A stretch of 16,174 bases of DNA from JBDNFP01 sp041689775 (GTDB lineage: Bacteria > Bacteroidota > Bacteroidia > Cytophagales > Spirosomataceae). Position 1 is the stretch's first letter; each line of letters begins with the position of its first letter. The DNA lies in assembly GCA_041689775.1 (NCBI GenBank), contig JBDNFP010000259.1, positions 1 through 16,174 of the forward strand, in the 5' to 3' direction. A model generated the notes under the pieces. The model saw only the letters and a list, made by a program, of their open reading frames with translations, had not been told where the DNA came from and ran no database searches. Shown here in pieces: positions 14,892 to 16,174 of this stretch. Position numbers and translations under genes: made by a program.

Positions 14892-15191
14892 TTAAGCGAG
14901 GGTTGTCCAAGGGCCAGCATCGTGTACTTCAATTCCTTTTGATTCGAGCAACGACTTAGCGCGAGAGCTCCGCATACCGGATGCACAGCATACTACTACG
15001 GGCTTGTTCCACCCTTTGATCTGAGTGATCTTAGCGGGTAAGCCATCTAAAGGAATATTCTTAGCTCCTTTGGAGTGTCCACCGGCAAATTCTCCGGCCG
15101 AACGGACATCTACCACAATAGCACCGTCCGCAATTACTTGTTGTAGCATAGCGGTATCAGGTCCGCTAAATATTGATTTAAAGAAATTCAT
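14892..15191 (-). CDS. Single-domain rhodanese-like protein
   Basis: Rhodanese domains carry sulfane sulfur on a cysteine and transfer it to acceptors. The 99-residue product starts at the ATG at 15191 (MNFFKSIFSG). ATG codons at 15194 and 15221 are also in frame, but the -7 box at 15226-15219 predicts a transcript start near 15212, which excludes the longest form. The domain shows VVDVRSAGEFAGGHSKGAKN and the active-site loop CASGMRS, whose Cys is residue 69 from this start (a second Cys directly precedes it). No signal peptide is present, so it is cytosolic. Such small rhodaneses often lack a defined partner. It lies 72 bases downstream of the reductase stop, in the same orientation but with its own promoter. 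Confidence 0.88.
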   Translation of the reverse strand: MNFFKSIFSGPDTAMLQQVIADGAIVVDVRSAGEFAGGHSKGAKNIPLDGLPAKITQIKGWNKPVVVCCASGMRSSRAKSLLESKGIEVHDAGPWTTLA

Positions 15192-15218
15192 CATTTCATT
15201 ATTGGTTAGTTTCTGATA

Positions 15219-15226
15219 CAAAATTA
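15219..15226 (-). promoter_or_regulatory. -7 box TAATTTTG for the rhodanese gene
   Basis: The minus strand reads TAATTTTG, an exact TAnnTTTG match, without a clear -33 element. It overlaps the first possible start codon of the rhodanese gene, so translation should begin at 15194 or 15191 instead. Confidence 0.5.
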
Positions 15227-15263
15227 TGTGCTAGTTTCTTGGGGTACAGTGATATTTGTTACA

Positions 15264-16001
15264 TTAGGCTACGCCACCGTTTACGCTCAACGTATGCCCA
15301 TTAACGTAAGAAGCTTCTTCGGATGCCAAGTATAGATACGCATTGGCAATATCGTCGGGCATCCCCATCCGTTTGGCCGGAATACCGGCAATCGTTTGGT
15401 TGCGTACTTCATCAGGAATCATGTCAGTCATGTCGGTCAGAATAAAGCCGGGAGCTACGGCGTTGGCCGTGATATTGTGTTTTCCTAACTCCTTCGCCCA
15501 GGTTTTTACCATACCAATAATGGCCGCTTTGGTAGCCGAGTAGTTGGTTTGGCCGAAGTTTCCCGTAATACCTACGATCGAAGAGGTGCACACAATGCGA
15601 CCGTACTTGTTTTCTACCATGTAGGGTACTACGGCCTTGGTGCAATTGAAAACACCCGTCAGGTTTACGTCTAGTACCTGAGTCCATTCCTCGTGCGACA
15701 TTTTGAGTAGCGAGCGGTCGCGGGTAATGCCGGCGTTATTGATCAGAATATCGATACGACCGTATTGTTCTATAATCTTTTGGGTAGCAGCTTCCAGCGC
15801 CGGGATATCCGTAACGCTGAGCTTCATGAATTCGGCGGAGTATCCTTGGTCTCTTAATTCCTGAGCGGTTTCTTCGCCGGCATCCAGCATATCCCACAGA
15901 ATTACTTTGGCTCCTTCTTTGGTGAAAATCTGAGCGGTGGCTTTGCCAATGCCGCGGGCTCCGCCGGTAATAATGGCAACTTTATCTTGTAAGCGATTCA
16001 T
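15264..16001 (-). CDS. fabG: Short-chain dehydrogenase/reductase, FabG-like
   Basis: This classical SDR most resembles 3-oxoacyl-ACP reductase, which reduces 3-ketoacyl-ACP with NADPH in fatty acid elongation; acetoacetyl-CoA reductase is an alternative. The 245 residues show the cofactor motif TGGARGIG (12-19), NNAG (88-91), Asn113, and the catalytic triad Ser141, Tyr154, Lys158 in NYSATKAA. The segment VAPGFILTDMT and the end GHTLSVNGGVA are typical of FabG. It starts at the ATG at 16001, with no Shine-Dalgarno sequence. The 3' end of another gene lies 41 bases upstream on the same strand, and no -7 box is in that gap, so the two are probably co-transcribed. It is not next to other fab genes here, so a paralogous role is possible. 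Confidence 0.88.
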   Translation of the reverse strand: MNRLQDKVAIITGGARGIGKATAQIFTKEGAKVILWDMLDAGEETAQELRDQGYSAEFMKLSVTDIPALEAATQKIIEQYGRIDILINNAGITRDRSLLKMSHEEWTQVLDVNLTGVFNCTKAVVPYMVENKYGRIVCTSSIVGITGNFGQTNYSATKAAIIGMVKTWAKELGKHNITANAVAPGFILTDMTDMIPDEVRNQTIAGIPAKRMGMPDDIANAYLYLASEEASYVNGHTLSVNGGVA

Positions 16002-16042
16002 TTTTTAGGTTGTTAGATTTATAGTTTGTTATTCATACCAAT

Positions 16043-16174
16043 TTAGTTATTAAACGCCGTATTAAAAGCGTTCAGATAATGATGGTTTCCAGTAATTGAT
16101 TTTATGGTTGTAGTATTCATTTCCTTGACCATTTTAGCTAACCATATTTTCAGACTTTCCATGGTTTCAAATCG
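16043..16174 (-). CDS. 3' end of an unidentified gene (partial)
   Basis: The minus strand is open from the window edge to a TAA at 16045-16043, encoding 43 residues in frame (ending HHYLNAFNTAFNN). The stretch ESLKIWLAKMVKEMNTTTIK looks amphipathic-helical. The frame ends 41 bases before the FabG-like gene in the same orientation, the spacing expected inside an operon. The segment is short and AT-rich, so it could be chance. I do not recognise a family. Confidence 0.42.
   Translation of the reverse strand, partial: RFETMESLKIWLAKMVKEMNTTTIKSITGNHHYLNAFNTAFNN

Overview
The window looks like a chromosomal segment from a member of the Bacteroidota, probably a Cytophagales relative. This is inferred from three things: gene families typical of that phylum, start codons that mostly lack a Shine-Dalgarno sequence, and repeated exact matches to the Bacteroidota -7 promoter box TAnnTTTG upstream of genes. 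No rRNA, tRNA or CRISPR array was seen. No gene-free stretch exceeds about 240 bases.

Layout. Bases 1-133 hold the C-terminal end of an IS30-type transposase, followed by a perfect 42-base palindrome shared as a terminator with hemB. Bases 186-2438 (minus) carry hemB and a cystathionine gamma-synthase/lyase-type PLP enzyme. A TVP38/TMEM64 membrane protein diverges from the latter at 2511-3218 (plus). Bases 3452-5895 (minus) carry prfB, an alpha/beta hydrolase with a GTG start, and a DoxX-type membrane protein. prfB contains a programmed +1 frameshift. It is divergent from lpd, dihydrolipoamide dehydrogenase (6081-7478, plus), which ends in a strong bidirectional terminator facing a small lipoprotein gene (7643-7933, minus).

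Bases 8141-10672 (minus) form an accessory block that appears to be decaying. In transcription order it holds an intact MNT-type nucleotidyltransferase (antitoxin type), a HEPN partner cut to 40 residues, three small membrane-protein genes each broken by what looks like one extra base, and a redoxin-like exported protein in which both active-site cysteines are replaced. The three frameshifted genes are tightly coupled start-to-stop only when the corrected frames are used, so the shifted frames are probably the authentic ones. This is the most notable part of the window.

The right part holds an exported YdjC/ChbG-like deacetylase (10733-11728, minus), a DUF4153-type membrane protein (11841-13604, minus), an exported probable beta-barrel protein (13842-14831, plus), a single-domain rhodanese (minus), an SDR/FabG-type reductase (minus), and the 3' end of an unidentified gene just upstream of the reductase. 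Most genes are housekeeping or general-metabolism genes (haem, sulfur amino acids, translation termination, 2-oxoacid dehydrogenases, fatty-acid type reduction). I see no single multi-gene pathway uniting the window.
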